DNA of 64,000 nucleotides from contig JAFQJB010000007.1 in assembly GCA_017397305.1 (NCBI GenBank), positions 124,001 through 188,000 of the forward strand, in the 5' to 3' direction. The notes below the pieces were generated by a model. That model was not told where the DNA came from, searched no databases, and saw nothing but the letters and a program-made list of their open reading frames with translations. The position numbers and the translations under genes were made by a program. Origin of the DNA: Clostridia bacterium (GTDB lineage: Bacteria > Bacillota > Clostridia > Christensenellales > Borkfalkiaceae). Below are positions 8,160-15,648 of this stretch, one piece after another. Within the stretch, counting starts at the first letter, position 1, and every line of letters starts with the position of its first letter.

Positions 8160-8798
8160 ATGGAAGTAAAAGAAAACTTATCAAAAAACCTAGTTAAATA
8201 TAGAAAATCTTTCAAGTTAACCCAAGCGGAACTTGCCGAAAAACTTAACTATTCGGATAAGGCGGTATCCAAATGGGAACGTGGCGAATCAATGCCCGAC
8301 CTTTCGGTGTTAAAGCAAATTGCGCTCTTCTACGGGGTTTCGGTAGACGATTTACTCGCCCCACCGGAAGATAGTGTTAAGCCCACGTTAAAGGAAAGAT
8401 TAAAGACAAAGCGTGCAATTTTGTGCCTTTGCTGTTTAGGACTTATCTTGCTAGTTGCAATTTGTGGTTTTGCATTTATCGATATTTTGTTCCCCTCTAT
8501 AAAGCAAACGTATTTATCCTTTATTTTAGCACTACCCGCCTATTCGATTGTACTGCTAGTGTTCTCTTGCAAATGGAAAAAGCGCGTTATAACGGCAATT
8601 TTTGCCTCGCTTACAGTGTGGACGTCGCTTTTATTTACATACTTATTGCTTTTAGAGTTTTTACCCGTTCCCCCACACAATTTATGGGAAATTTTCCTTA
8701 TCGGTGCAGCACTTCAGTTGCTAATAATTTTTTGGACGGTATATAGAAAACTTAAAAACATCAAACCTAAAAATAAAAAAACAAAAACCGAACTTTAG
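8160..8798 (+). CDS. XRE-family regulator with C-terminal membrane domain
   Basis: 212 residues. N-terminal Cro/C1-type helix-turn-helix (residues 8-64: LTQAELAEKL, recognition segment SDKAVSKWERGESMPDL). A linker is followed by about four hydrophobic helices (88-110, 117-135, 141-162, 170-192) and a Lys-rich tail. DNA-binding proteins fused to membrane helices are common in gut Clostridia and may sense envelope state; the target genes are unknown. The transcript appears leaderless. The TAG stop sits inside the terminator hairpin shared with trmB. Confidence 0.88.
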   Translation: MEVKENLSKNLVKYRKSFKLTQAELAEKLNYSDKAVSKWERGESMPDLSVLKQIALFYGVSVDDLLAPPEDSVKPTLKERLKTKRAILCLCCLGLILLVAICGFAFIDILFPSIKQTYLSFILALPAYSIVLLVFSCKWKKRVITAIFASLTVWTSLLFTYLLLLEFLPVPPHNLWEIFLIGAALQLLIIFWTVYRKLKNIKPKNKKTKTEL

Positions 8799-8808
8799 TT
8801 CGGTTTTT
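8783..8808. terminator. Bidirectional terminator overlapping both stop codons
   Basis: AAAAACCGAAC / GTTCGGTTTTT (8783-8793, 8798-8808). The stop codons of the XRE gene (8796-8798) and of trmB (8795-8797) both lie in the loop, a very compact convergent end. Confidence 0.9.
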
Positions 8809-9469
8809 TTGTTGCTATAAGTGCGTTTGTTCTTATGCCAATAGCGTGGAATTTCTTTTCGTATTCAGTTTCTATATTTTTAATTTCGCCCTTTTCTATT
8901 TGGTCGGAAACGACCTTTACGTCAAACCCAAACTGCAAAAATTTTCCAAAAGAATATTCAAAAAAGGGCACGTCGTCAGTCTTTTGATATACCGCACCGC
9001 CATCACTTAAATAGTTTTTATACGCAGTAACAAATCTATCGCTCGTAAGCCTTCTCCCCTCATACCCGTCTTGCGGGAAAGGTGGAGAGAAGTTTAGGTA
9101 TATGTTTCGCATTGAACCATCTGGAATGTATCTTGGTAAATATTCTGCACCGCTATTTACAAACTTAACGTTTGTCAAATTTTTTTCTTTTGCACTTTCA
9201 CAAGCCATAACGACTATGTTTTGCAAAAGTTCTACAGCAAGAAAGTTTACGTTGGGGTTTTCTATTGCCTTTTGGATAATAAAGCCACCCTTTCCGCACC
9301 CAATCTCCATCTCCACGGGATTATCGTTGCCAAAAATTTCCTTAAAGTTAAAATAGCGTTTATCCTTAACCGCCTCTAGCACGTTTGGGATATCGCGTTC
9401 GGGCACAATAAGATAGTCTTTTACTGCCGAAAGTCTTTCTTCAAGATGTCTTTTTTTTCTAATACGCAT
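8795..9469 (-). CDS. trmB: tRNA (guanine-N7-)-methyltransferase TrmB
   Basis: 224 residues from the MRIRKKRHLEERL start, which matches the usual MRLRNKPW-like opening of the family. Class I SAM methyltransferase: SAM-binding motif EIGCGKGGFI (near residue 60), E in LAVELL, and the TrmB-specific region IYLNFSPPFPQDGYEGRRLTSDRF. In most homologues this last motif reads NFSDPWPK; here the Asp and Trp are replaced (SPPFPQ). The enzyme modifies G46 in the variable loop of tRNAs. The AGGT 6 bases before the ATG is a weak ribosome binding site. Confidence 0.88.
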   Translation of the reverse strand: MRIRKKRHLEERLSAVKDYLIVPERDIPNVLEAVKDKRYFNFKEIFGNDNPVEMEIGCGKGGFIIQKAIENPNVNFLAVELLQNIVVMACESAKEKNLTNVKFVNSGAEYLPRYIPDGSMRNIYLNFSPPFPQDGYEGRRLTSDRFVTAYKNYLSDGGAVYQKTDDVPFFEYSFGKFLQFGFDVKVVSDQIEKGEIKNIETEYEKKFHAIGIRTNALIATKKPN

Positions 9470-9550
9470 AGCATTACCTAAAAATTCAACGTTTAACAAA
9501 AATATTATAACATTATTTTAAAAAGAGTCAAATATTTACCCTAAATTTTG

Positions 9551-9579
9551 TTGCAAAATAAAAAAAGTTGTGATACAAT
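9551..9579 (+). promoter_or_regulatory. Promoter of tRNA-Pro
   Basis: TTGCAA (9551-9556), 17-base spacer, TACAAT (9574-9579). The transcript would start about 25 bases before the tRNA 5' end. Confidence 0.7.
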
Positions 9580-9611
9580 ATATCACGCTGACAAGGTCAG
9601 CACCAATTTTT

Positions 9612-9687
9612 CGGGGTATGGCGCAGTTGGTAGCGCGCTTGTCTGGGGGGCAAGAGGCCGTGAGTTCAAGTCTCGCTACTCCGACCA
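9612..9687 (+). tRNA. tRNA-Pro (anticodon GGG)
   Basis: 76 bases including an encoded CCA. The acceptor stem CGGGGTA pairs with TACTCCG (one G-T wobble). The D arm is GCGC..GCGC, the anticodon loop CTGGGGG gives GGG, and the T arm is GTGAG-TTCAAGT-CTCGC. All expected stems form. The last 18 bases are repeated exactly at 9803 and 9953. Confidence 0.96.
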
Positions 9688-9691
9688 ACAT

Positions 9692-9721
9692 AAAACACAA
9701 TGGTTTTATCCATTGTGTTTT
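9692..9721 (+). terminator. Terminator directly after tRNA-Pro
   Basis: AAAACACAATGG / CCATTGTGTTTT with a 6-base loop and further T residues after it, 4 bases beyond the CCA end. Confidence 0.88.
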
Positions 9722-9802
9722 TTGTTTTATTTGGGGTAAGTGAGGCTTGGACGTAGTGCATATACGAACGCAGTGAGTATTGCGGAGCTTTAGCGTAGCA
9801 AC

Positions 9803-9820
9803 GTCTCGCTACTCCGACCA
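9803..9820 (+). repeat. Second copy of the tRNA-Pro 3' tail
   Basis: GTCTCGCTACTCCGACCA is identical to positions 59-76 of the tRNA at 9670-9687, 133 bp downstream. The rest of the tRNA is missing. The tail pairs with upstream CGGAG (9783-9787) and TAGCG (9791-9795) to form a bulged hairpin. Confidence 0.9.
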
Positions 9821-9828
9821 ATTATAAG

Positions 9829-9861
9829 TAAGGCAAACTTTTTAGTTTGTCTTATTTTTTT
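9829..9861 (+). terminator. Terminator after tail copy 2
   Basis: TAAGGCAAACT / AGTTTGTCTTA with a 4-base loop followed by seven T residues. Its sequence differs from the terminator behind the intact tRNA. Confidence 0.82.
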
Positions 9862-9952
9862 GTCTTTAAACCCAGAACTCACGACCTACGGCCGAGAGAC
9901 GCGATTGACGTTTCACGTAGCAATCGCTATTCCGTCATTTCATTCCTTACAA

Positions 9953-9970
9953 GTCTCGCTACTCCGACCA
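9953..9970 (+). repeat. Third copy of the tRNA-Pro 3' tail
   Basis: The same 18 bases again, 150 bp after copy 2; identity extends 3 bases further upstream (CAA). A degenerate direct copy (TCGCTATTCCG, 9924-9934) and a degenerate inverted copy (about 9890-9904) precede it. No gene is seen in 9688-10063; the block is entirely these tail-terminator units. Confidence 0.9.
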
Positions 9971-9972
9971 AC

Positions 9973-10008
9973 AAAAAGCACAATAGTCTTTTGGCTGTTG
10001 TGCTTTTT
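9973..10008 (+). terminator. Terminator after tail copy 3
   Basis: A 14-bp stem (AAAAAGCACAATAG / CTGTTGTGCTTTTT, one G-T pair), followed by T-rich sequence. Confidence 0.85.
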
Positions 10009-10057
10009 GTTTTATTTGGAATTATCACTTTAGCATTGTTTTTATATTAAGTAAAAC

Positions 10058-10087
10058 TAAAAACCCCGAACACAAACGTGTTCGGGG
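10058..10087 (-). terminator. Terminator of ftsZ
   Basis: CCCCGAACAC / GTGTTCGGGG with an AAAC loop at 10064-10087, followed on the minus strand by TTTTTAGTTTT. It lies 14 bases after the ftsZ stop and closes the dcw cluster. Confidence 0.92.
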
Positions 10088-10101
10088 TAATCTATTTAAA
10101 A

Positions 10102-11295
10102 TTATTTTTTCTTAAACAATTTTCTCATAAACGCGGGAAGTTCTCTACCCTTTTTAGTTTCGGGCTCGGTCATAAGTTCTTCTTGCATTCTTTGAACTTC
10201 CACACTCATAACGGGCTCTTCAACAACTTCTTCCACTTCATCGTCATTTTCAGCAGTGTCATCACCCAAAGAGTCTACAGTGTCTTGTTTTTCAACGTAT
10301 AAGGGTACGGGGTTAACGCGAACGGCCTCAGTGTTTTGCTCTCTTGAAACAAAACCAGTTGCAATAACGGTAATTTTAACCTCGTCAGCCATGCTTGCAT
10401 CAATGGTTGCACCAAAGATAATGTTTGCTGACTCGTCAATTATGCCTTGAACGAGAGTTGCCGCTTCGTTTACTTCACTGATGGTCAAATCTTTACCACC
10501 CGTAATGTTTAAAATAACCGATTTTGCACCCTCAATCGTGGTTTCAAGTAAGGGGCTTGAAACGGCTTGTCTAACCGATTCTATAACCCTATTTTCGCCC
10601 TTAGCCCTACCGATACCCATGTGAGCAAGACCTTGATTTCTCATAACGGTATTAACGTCGGCAAAGTCGAGGTTAATAAGCGAGGGGGTTGCAATTAGGT
10701 CAACGATACCAACGATACCTTGTTTTAACATATCGTCCGCAACCTTAAACGCATCGAGCATACCCGTTTGCGGAGGAAGGAATTGCAATAATTTGTCGTT
10801 GGGGATTATTACCAAGGTATCAACGTATTTTTTAAGGTTTACGATACCTTTATTTGCGTTTTCATTTCTTATTCTACCCTCAAAAGTGAAGGGTTTGGTA
10901 ACCACTGCAACGGTTAAAATTCCAAGTTCTCTAGCAATTCTTGCAATAACGGAAGCTGCGCCCGTACCAGTTCCACCGCCCATACCAGCAGCAATAAACA
11001 ATAGGTCCGTTCCGCGAAGCATTTCGGCAATTTGTTCTTTAGATTCTTCAGCGGCTTGTTCACCGATATCGGGGTTACTACCCGCGCCTAAACCCTTAGT
11101 AAGTTTTTCGCCAATTTGCAAAACTTGACCTGCTTTTGACATAAGCAAAGCTTGGTTATCGGTATTTACCGCGATAAATTCCGCACTGGAAATATTTGAG
11201 GCAATCATGCTGTTAACGGCGTTACATCCGCCACCACCAACACCCATTACCTTTATAATTGCAGAGCTTGTAATTAAATTTTCTTGTCCGTACAT
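10102..11295 (-). CDS. ftsZ: Cell division protein FtsZ
   Basis: 397 residues. Tubulin-like GTPase that assembles the Z ring at midcell. The GTP signature GGGTGTGAA is in AGMGGGTGTGAASVIARIA (near residue 105). N-terminal VMGVGGGGCNAVN, the T7 loop region NLDFADVNTVM and a short acidic linker precede the conserved C-terminal peptide LPAFMRKLFKKK, which binds partners such as FtsA or SepF. AGGAGG lies 9 bases before the ATG. It is the last gene of the dcw cluster, 32 bases after ftsA. Confidence 0.98.
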   Translation of the reverse strand: MYGQENLITSSAIIKVMGVGGGGCNAVNSMIASNISSAEFIAVNTDNQALLMSKAGQVLQIGEKLTKGLGAGSNPDIGEQAAEESKEQIAEMLRGTDLLFIAAGMGGGTGTGAASVIARIARELGILTVAVVTKPFTFEGRIRNENANKGIVNLKKYVDTLVIIPNDKLLQFLPPQTGMLDAFKVADDMLKQGIVGIVDLIATPSLINLDFADVNTVMRNQGLAHMGIGRAKGENRVIESVRQAVSSPLLETTIEGAKSVILNITGGKDLTISEVNEAATLVQGIIDESANIIFGATIDASMADEVKITVIATGFVSREQNTEAVRVNPVPLYVEKQDTVDSLGDDTAENDDEVEEVVEEPVMSVEVQRMQEELMTEPETKKGRELPAFMRKLFKKK

Positions 11296-11327
11296 TTTAA
11301 GTTTCCTCCTAGATTGATAGTCATATA

Positions 11328-12440
11328 TTAATTTTGCTCGAGTGCTAAATCCATAACGGATAAAACAGTCGATTCAGTAGGCTTGTCCATAAGCGGAACT
11401 TTTGGCGCAACGATTTCAACAACCGTTCCAAGCCTGCTTGAAAGATGTTCCTTTGCACCCCTAATAAAACTGATTCCGCCACCGGTAAGTTTAAGGCTAA
11501 CGTATTCGGGAACGAGTACACCCGATTCTTCTATCGCAAGATTTATTTGTTCACAAAGTCCGTCTAGACTTAAAATAACCGCTTGCTTTAACTCGTTATG
11601 ATTATAATATTCACCGTTATCACCTTCAACAATATCGGCATTGGTGTTGGTTGATAGCCTGCTTAAACTAACTTTTCGTTTCAAACTTTCTGCAACCGCA
11701 AAATCAAGTGATAATTTTTCAACGAGAGCTGCAGTTATATAACCACCGCCGTAGGTGAAGGATTTTTGGAAAAGCAACCCGTCCCCTCTAACGATTGAAA
11801 AGGTTGAACTGATATACCCAATATCGATAAGCATTGCCGTTCTGTCGCGAGATTCGGCGTCTATTAGATAAAGCGCCTCAGCAAGCATTGAAGAAACGCA
11901 TTCCACCGTGGTAAAGCCCATTGCTTTTAAGGTAGGTTTAATCGCTTCGATAAAATAGTTTGTACACACGATAAAGGAAAGTTTTCCTTTAAGGATTTGG
12001 CTTACCGCACCGATGGGGTTTGCAAGCCTTCTAAAATCGTCAAGCTCGTAAACGATTGCGGAGCGGTTAATAAGCGTGTACTTTGATGAGGAAAGCACAA
12101 ACGCACCGTCAAACAAATCGTCAACGTCTTGTTCTTGTATCTTTTTCTTTTTGTCAAAAGAAATTTGACTATTTTTAACGATAACTTGGGTAAATTCACC
12201 CGGAACACCAACGTAAATAGTGCGAACTGCCCCACCGCATGCACGATTGATATCTTCGCAAGCGGTCATCAATATTTTTTTAACGCTCTCTACGTCAAAG
12301 AAAGCGCCGTTTTCAAATCCGTCGTATTCGTAAGAAAAACTGCCTTTTATAACAAAGGTTTTGTTTATCCCTCTTTCGCCTACTACAGCCGTGATTTTAG
12401 ACGAACCTACGTCTAAAACCGCCACTTGTTTCTTTTGCAT
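11328..12440 (-). CDS. ftsA: Cell division protein FtsA-like (lacks the usual C-terminal amphipathic helix)
   Basis: 370 residues, shorter than the usual 400-440. Actin-like fold: LDVGSSKITAVVGE phosphate-1 motif, SHS2 domain around residues 80-170, second phosphate loop IDIGYISSTFSIV (about 208), and LTGGGISFIRG near 325. FtsA polymers tie FtsZ to the membrane through a C-terminal amphipathic helix; here the protein ends in a short acidic SVMDLALEQN with no basic amphipathic tail visible. Either another protein such as SepF provides membrane attachment or this FtsA works differently. GAGGTG precedes the ATG. It lies between ftsQ and ftsZ, as expected. Confidence 0.9.
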   Translation of the reverse strand: MQKKQVAVLDVGSSKITAVVGERGINKTFVIKGSFSYEYDGFENGAFFDVESVKKILMTACEDINRACGGAVRTIYVGVPGEFTQVIVKNSQISFDKKKKIQEQDVDDLFDGAFVLSSSKYTLINRSAIVYELDDFRRLANPIGAVSQILKGKLSFIVCTNYFIEAIKPTLKAMGFTTVECVSSMLAEALYLIDAESRDRTAMLIDIGYISSTFSIVRGDGLLFQKSFTYGGGYITAALVEKLSLDFAVAESLKRKVSLSRLSTNTNADIVEGDNGEYYNHNELKQAVILSLDGLCEQINLAIEESGVLVPEYVSLKLTGGGISFIRGAKEHLSSRLGTVVEIVAPKVPLMDKPTESTVLSVMDLALEQN

Positions 12441-12449
12441 ATCACACCT

Positions 12450-13223
12450 CTACTTGCCTATCTCAGACCTATCAGACCAATCGACGTGAATCGTGCCGTC
12501 AATTCTACTCTTTGACACAATCAACGTGTCGAATGCCTTTTTATAGTCGCTGATATCACTTTCATAAACCGCGAACGCCTTTTTAATTTTTGCCTCTCCA
12601 TCGTCCTCAGCTCTAACAACCCAAATTTCCACCCCCGTATACGTAGTGAACGCAACGTTATATAGGGGAATTTTTGAGTCGATTTTTATCGATTTAATGC
12701 AGTCGGTAAGGTCGACGCACTTTGCCATTTTGAAAGTCGATTTAAGCAAAGAATCACAATCGGTTTTGATATAACTGCCGACCTCAAGTTTTTCAATCTT
12801 TACGTTTGAAAACGATAGTGCAATCTTTTCCCTTAAATCGCCCAAAGCATCTTGCTCAACACAATTTAGAACAAAGCCGTCTTGGTCAAGAATGTAGTAT
12901 TTTCCGTTAACCTCGGTGTAATAAACTTCCCTTCTCTCTTTTACCTTAATCTTCAAAACGTTGGGATAGTCCTTTTCAACGGATAAAACTTCAACGTAAC
13001 TAAACTTTGAAAGTTCTTCCTTTACCTCGTCAGTCTTTAAGAACAACAAACTTTTGCCCTTAAATGAATCGGCCGTTTGCTGAACCATTTTAACGTCGGT
13101 ATTTTTATAGACGGTGAAATCAATTTCCACACCGCGCACTGAAAAAATCCTAAAGCAAGATAAAATCGCAACGAACACAAATGCGACTGCCATTGATAAA
13201 ACCACGATTTTTTTTGCTTTCAT
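12450..13223 (-). CDS. ftsQ: Cell division protein FtsQ/DivIB
   Basis: 257 residues. One N-terminal membrane helix (residues 4-24), then an extracytoplasmic POTRA-type domain (about 26-95; VRGVEIDF and KSLLFLKTDEVKEELSKFSYVE) and a beta domain (PNVLKIKVKERREVYY). It belongs to the FtsQ-FtsL-DivIC complex that activates septal wall synthesis by FtsW-FtsI. The ribosome binding site is weak (GGTG). It lies 9 bases before ftsA and 13 bases after murA. Confidence 0.9.
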   Translation of the reverse strand: MKAKKIVVLSMAVAFVFVAILSCFRIFSVRGVEIDFTVYKNTDVKMVQQTADSFKGKSLLFLKTDEVKEELSKFSYVEVLSVEKDYPNVLKIKVKERREVYYTEVNGKYYILDQDGFVLNCVEQDALGDLREKIALSFSNVKIEKLEVGSYIKTDCDSLLKSTFKMAKCVDLTDCIKSIKIDSKIPLYNVAFTTYTGVEIWVVRAEDDGEAKIKKAFAVYESDISDYKKAFDTLIVSKSRIDGTIHVDWSDRSEIGK

Positions 13224-13236
13224 TTTAACACCGAAA

Positions 13237-14487
13237 TTATCCTTGTCTTTTTATGTCCGCGCCTAAACTTTTAAGTTTAACGTCCAAATCAAGATAGCCA
13301 CGTTCAATGTGCGAAATACCGCTGACGGTGGTTGTTCCCTTTGCGGATAGCCCCGCAAGGACGAGTGCCGCCCCTGCACGAAGGTCGTTTGCACAAACGT
13401 CCGCCCCAGTTAAAAACGGAACACCCGTTACGATTGCAGTTCTTCCCTTAACAGTGACGTCCGCTCCCATTTTAATAAGTTCTGGAACGTGCTTAAATCT
13501 TGTTTCAAAAACGTTTTCCTCTATAACCGACACACCCTCACACACACAGGCTAGCGCCATTGCTTGAGGTTGCAAATCGGTTGGGAAAGACGGGTGTGGT
13601 CCGGTTGAAAAAGAGAAGCACTTTTTCTCCCGTCCACTTTTTAGATATATTATATCATCTTTTATACTAATTTTACAAGTATTATTGCAAAGTTTATGTA
13701 TTAAAGGCGAAATATTTTTTACGTTGCAGTTGTTAATCTTGACTTCTCCGCCCGTTATTGCAGTCGCTAAAAGATAGGTCCCCGCCTCTATCCTATCGGG
13801 TGCGGGTTGATATTCGGTTCCGTGCAATCTTTTAACACCTTCAATCAGTATAGTCGAAGTCCCTGCACCGTAAATTTTTGCACCCATAGAGTTCAAAAAG
13901 TTCATAAGGTCGACTATTTCCGGCTCTTTTGCGGGGTTATGAATTTCGGTTTTTCCCTCGCAAAGCACCGATGATAGCATAATATTCTCTGTCGCCCCAA
14001 CCGACGGGAAGTCAAGGTAAATTCCCCGCCCTTTAACCCTATCGGTATAGCAAAAAATTTCACCGCACGACTCAGCCACGTTGACGTTTAAGTTTTTTAG
14101 TGAATTTATATGTAAATCTATTGGACGAAGACCGATGTCACACCCACCTGGGTAATATAGTCGTGCTTTTTTTAAACGCGAAATAAGGGCGCCCATCATA
14201 ACGACTGACGCCCTGAGCTCTTTCCCCAGTTCTTGACAAACGGTATATCCGCTCAAATTGTCCGCTTTTATTATCAAATTTTCATTTTCGAACCGAACTT
14301 TAGCACCGACCGAACGGAGAATTTTAGCCATACTCAAAACGTCGTGAATTTTGGGACAATTTTTTATCACCACTTGTTCACTCGTCAAAATTGCACCAGC
14401 CATTATGGGCAGAACGGAATTTTTTGCACTTTCTACCCTTACTTCACCGCTAAGTTTTTTGCCACCGTTTATCACGAACTTTCCCAT
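13237..14487 (-). CDS. murA: UDP-N-acetylglucosamine 1-carboxyvinyltransferase MurA
   Basis: 416 residues. First committed step of peptidoglycan precursor synthesis: transfer of enolpyruvate from PEP to UDP-GlcNAc in the cytoplasm. The catalytic Lys-Asn is in ESAKNSVLPIMAG (residue 22-23) and the loop with the PEP-binding, fosfomycin-sensitive Cys is PGGCDIGLRPIDLH (near 117). A MurA between ftsW and ftsQ is found in various Clostridia, where murB or murC may sit in other lineages. GGGAGAG is 6 bases before the ATG. Confidence 0.97.
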   Translation of the reverse strand: MGKFVINGGKKLSGEVRVESAKNSVLPIMAGAILTSEQVVIKNCPKIHDVLSMAKILRSVGAKVRFENENLIIKADNLSGYTVCQELGKELRASVVMMGALISRLKKARLYYPGGCDIGLRPIDLHINSLKNLNVNVAESCGEIFCYTDRVKGRGIYLDFPSVGATENIMLSSVLCEGKTEIHNPAKEPEIVDLMNFLNSMGAKIYGAGTSTILIEGVKRLHGTEYQPAPDRIEAGTYLLATAITGGEVKINNCNVKNISPLIHKLCNNTCKISIKDDIIYLKSGREKKCFSFSTGPHPSFPTDLQPQAMALACVCEGVSVIEENVFETRFKHVPELIKMGADVTVKGRTAIVTGVPFLTGADVCANDLRAGAALVLAGLSAKGTTTVSGISHIERGYLDLDVKLKSLGADIKRQG

Positions 14488-14532
14488 AAAACTCTCCCAT
14501 TTATCAGCTGATTCATTTTATGGAAAATACTG

Positions 14533-15648
14533 CTAAAAGGTTAACGATGCATTTTTTGAAATGTTATAAAGCACCCCCATTTCCGCCATAAAAATTATAA
14601 TAGACGTGTTTCCGCTAGACACAAGTGGTAGCGGAAGTCCGGTCGGTGGAATACTGCCGGTTACAACCAATGCGTTTATAACCGTTTGAATACCGAAAAT
14701 CATAGTTATCCCAACTGCAAGTAAATACCCGAACACGTCTTTTGATTTAGAAGCAATTTTAAGTCCGCGGTATATTATAAAACCTAGAAGCGAGAAGAAG
14801 AAAAATAGGCCGACAAACCCTATTTCTTCACCTATTACCGACAAAATAAAATCCGATTCGGCAAAGGGCAAAAAAGCGTATTTTTGGCGAGAATTAAAAA
14901 GTCCCACCCCAAACCAACCGCCAGACCCTAATGCGTAAAGCGATTGCAAGAGTTGATACCCTTCGCCTTTTGGGTTTGACCACGGGTCCAAAAATGCGGT
15001 CAATCTTTTTAGTCTATACGGCTCTATAAAAATTAAGGCAACCGCACCGATAACTATTGGCAAGATTATGTAGATAAAGTGTCTAATTTTCATTCCGCCA
15101 GCAAAAAGCATAGTTATCATAAGCATAGCGACGCACATGGTTATAGACATATTCGGCTCTAGTATTATCAATAGGCAAGTCATCCCACCATATGCAAGTA
15201 TAGGCAATATCCCTTTAAACTTTCTCACTCGTTCGGGGCGGTTAGATATAAAGTGAGCCGAAAAGAGTATAAGTGCAAACTTGGATATTTCCGACGGCTG
15301 AATTGTAAGTCCGCCTATGCCTATCCACCGCCTTGCGCCGTAATTTTCCACCCCAACTCCTGGGATAAAGATTATCGCCAGCAAAATAATGGAGGCGACC
15401 GATACGTACGGGGTAAACTTTTTTAGTTTATTGTAGTTAAAGTGGGCGGTAAATATCATTGCGACCAGCCCTACCACAATGCCTATAAGCTGTTTTTTTA
15501 CAAAATAGAATTTATCGCCGTACGTTTTATCAGCCGAATAATTGCTTGCCGAATAAATAAAGAGCGTGCCTATGAGAGATAGAGAAACGACAGCAATTAA
15601 AAGTGCTATATCACCCCTTTGTCTTTTTTGCAAAGATTTTTTCGTCAA
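14533..15648 (-). CDS. ftsW: SEDS peptidoglycan glycosyltransferase FtsW
   Basis: 371 residues with about ten membrane helices. SEDS-family signature around GEGYQLLQSLYALGSGGWFGVGLFNSRQKYAFLPFAESDFIL and the C-terminal PPTGLPLPLVSSGNTS. It polymerises lipid II at the septum with its partner FtsI. The start is TTG (15648), placed directly after the murD TGA and 8 bases from GGAGG; no ATG fits. Position in the dcw cluster favours FtsW over RodA. Confidence 0.94.
   Translation of the reverse strand: MTKKSLQKRQRGDIALLIAVVSLSLIGTLFIYSASNYSADKTYGDKFYFVKKQLIGIVVGLVAMIFTAHFNYNKLKKFTPYVSVASIILLAIIFIPGVGVENYGARRWIGIGGLTIQPSEISKFALILFSAHFISNRPERVRKFKGILPILAYGGMTCLLIILEPNMSITMCVAMLMITMLFAGGMKIRHFIYIILPIVIGAVALIFIEPYRLKRLTAFLDPWSNPKGEGYQLLQSLYALGSGGWFGVGLFNSRQKYAFLPFAESDFILSVIGEEIGFVGLFFFFSLLGFIIYRGLKIASKSKDVFGYLLAVGITMIFGIQTVINALVVTGSIPPTGLPLPLVSSGNTSIIIFMAEMGVLYNISKNASLTF

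Noticed and set aside
9548-9739. A 63-codon open frame on the plus strand.
   Set aside because: It runs straight through the tRNA-Pro gene; the protein is a tRNA read-through artefact.
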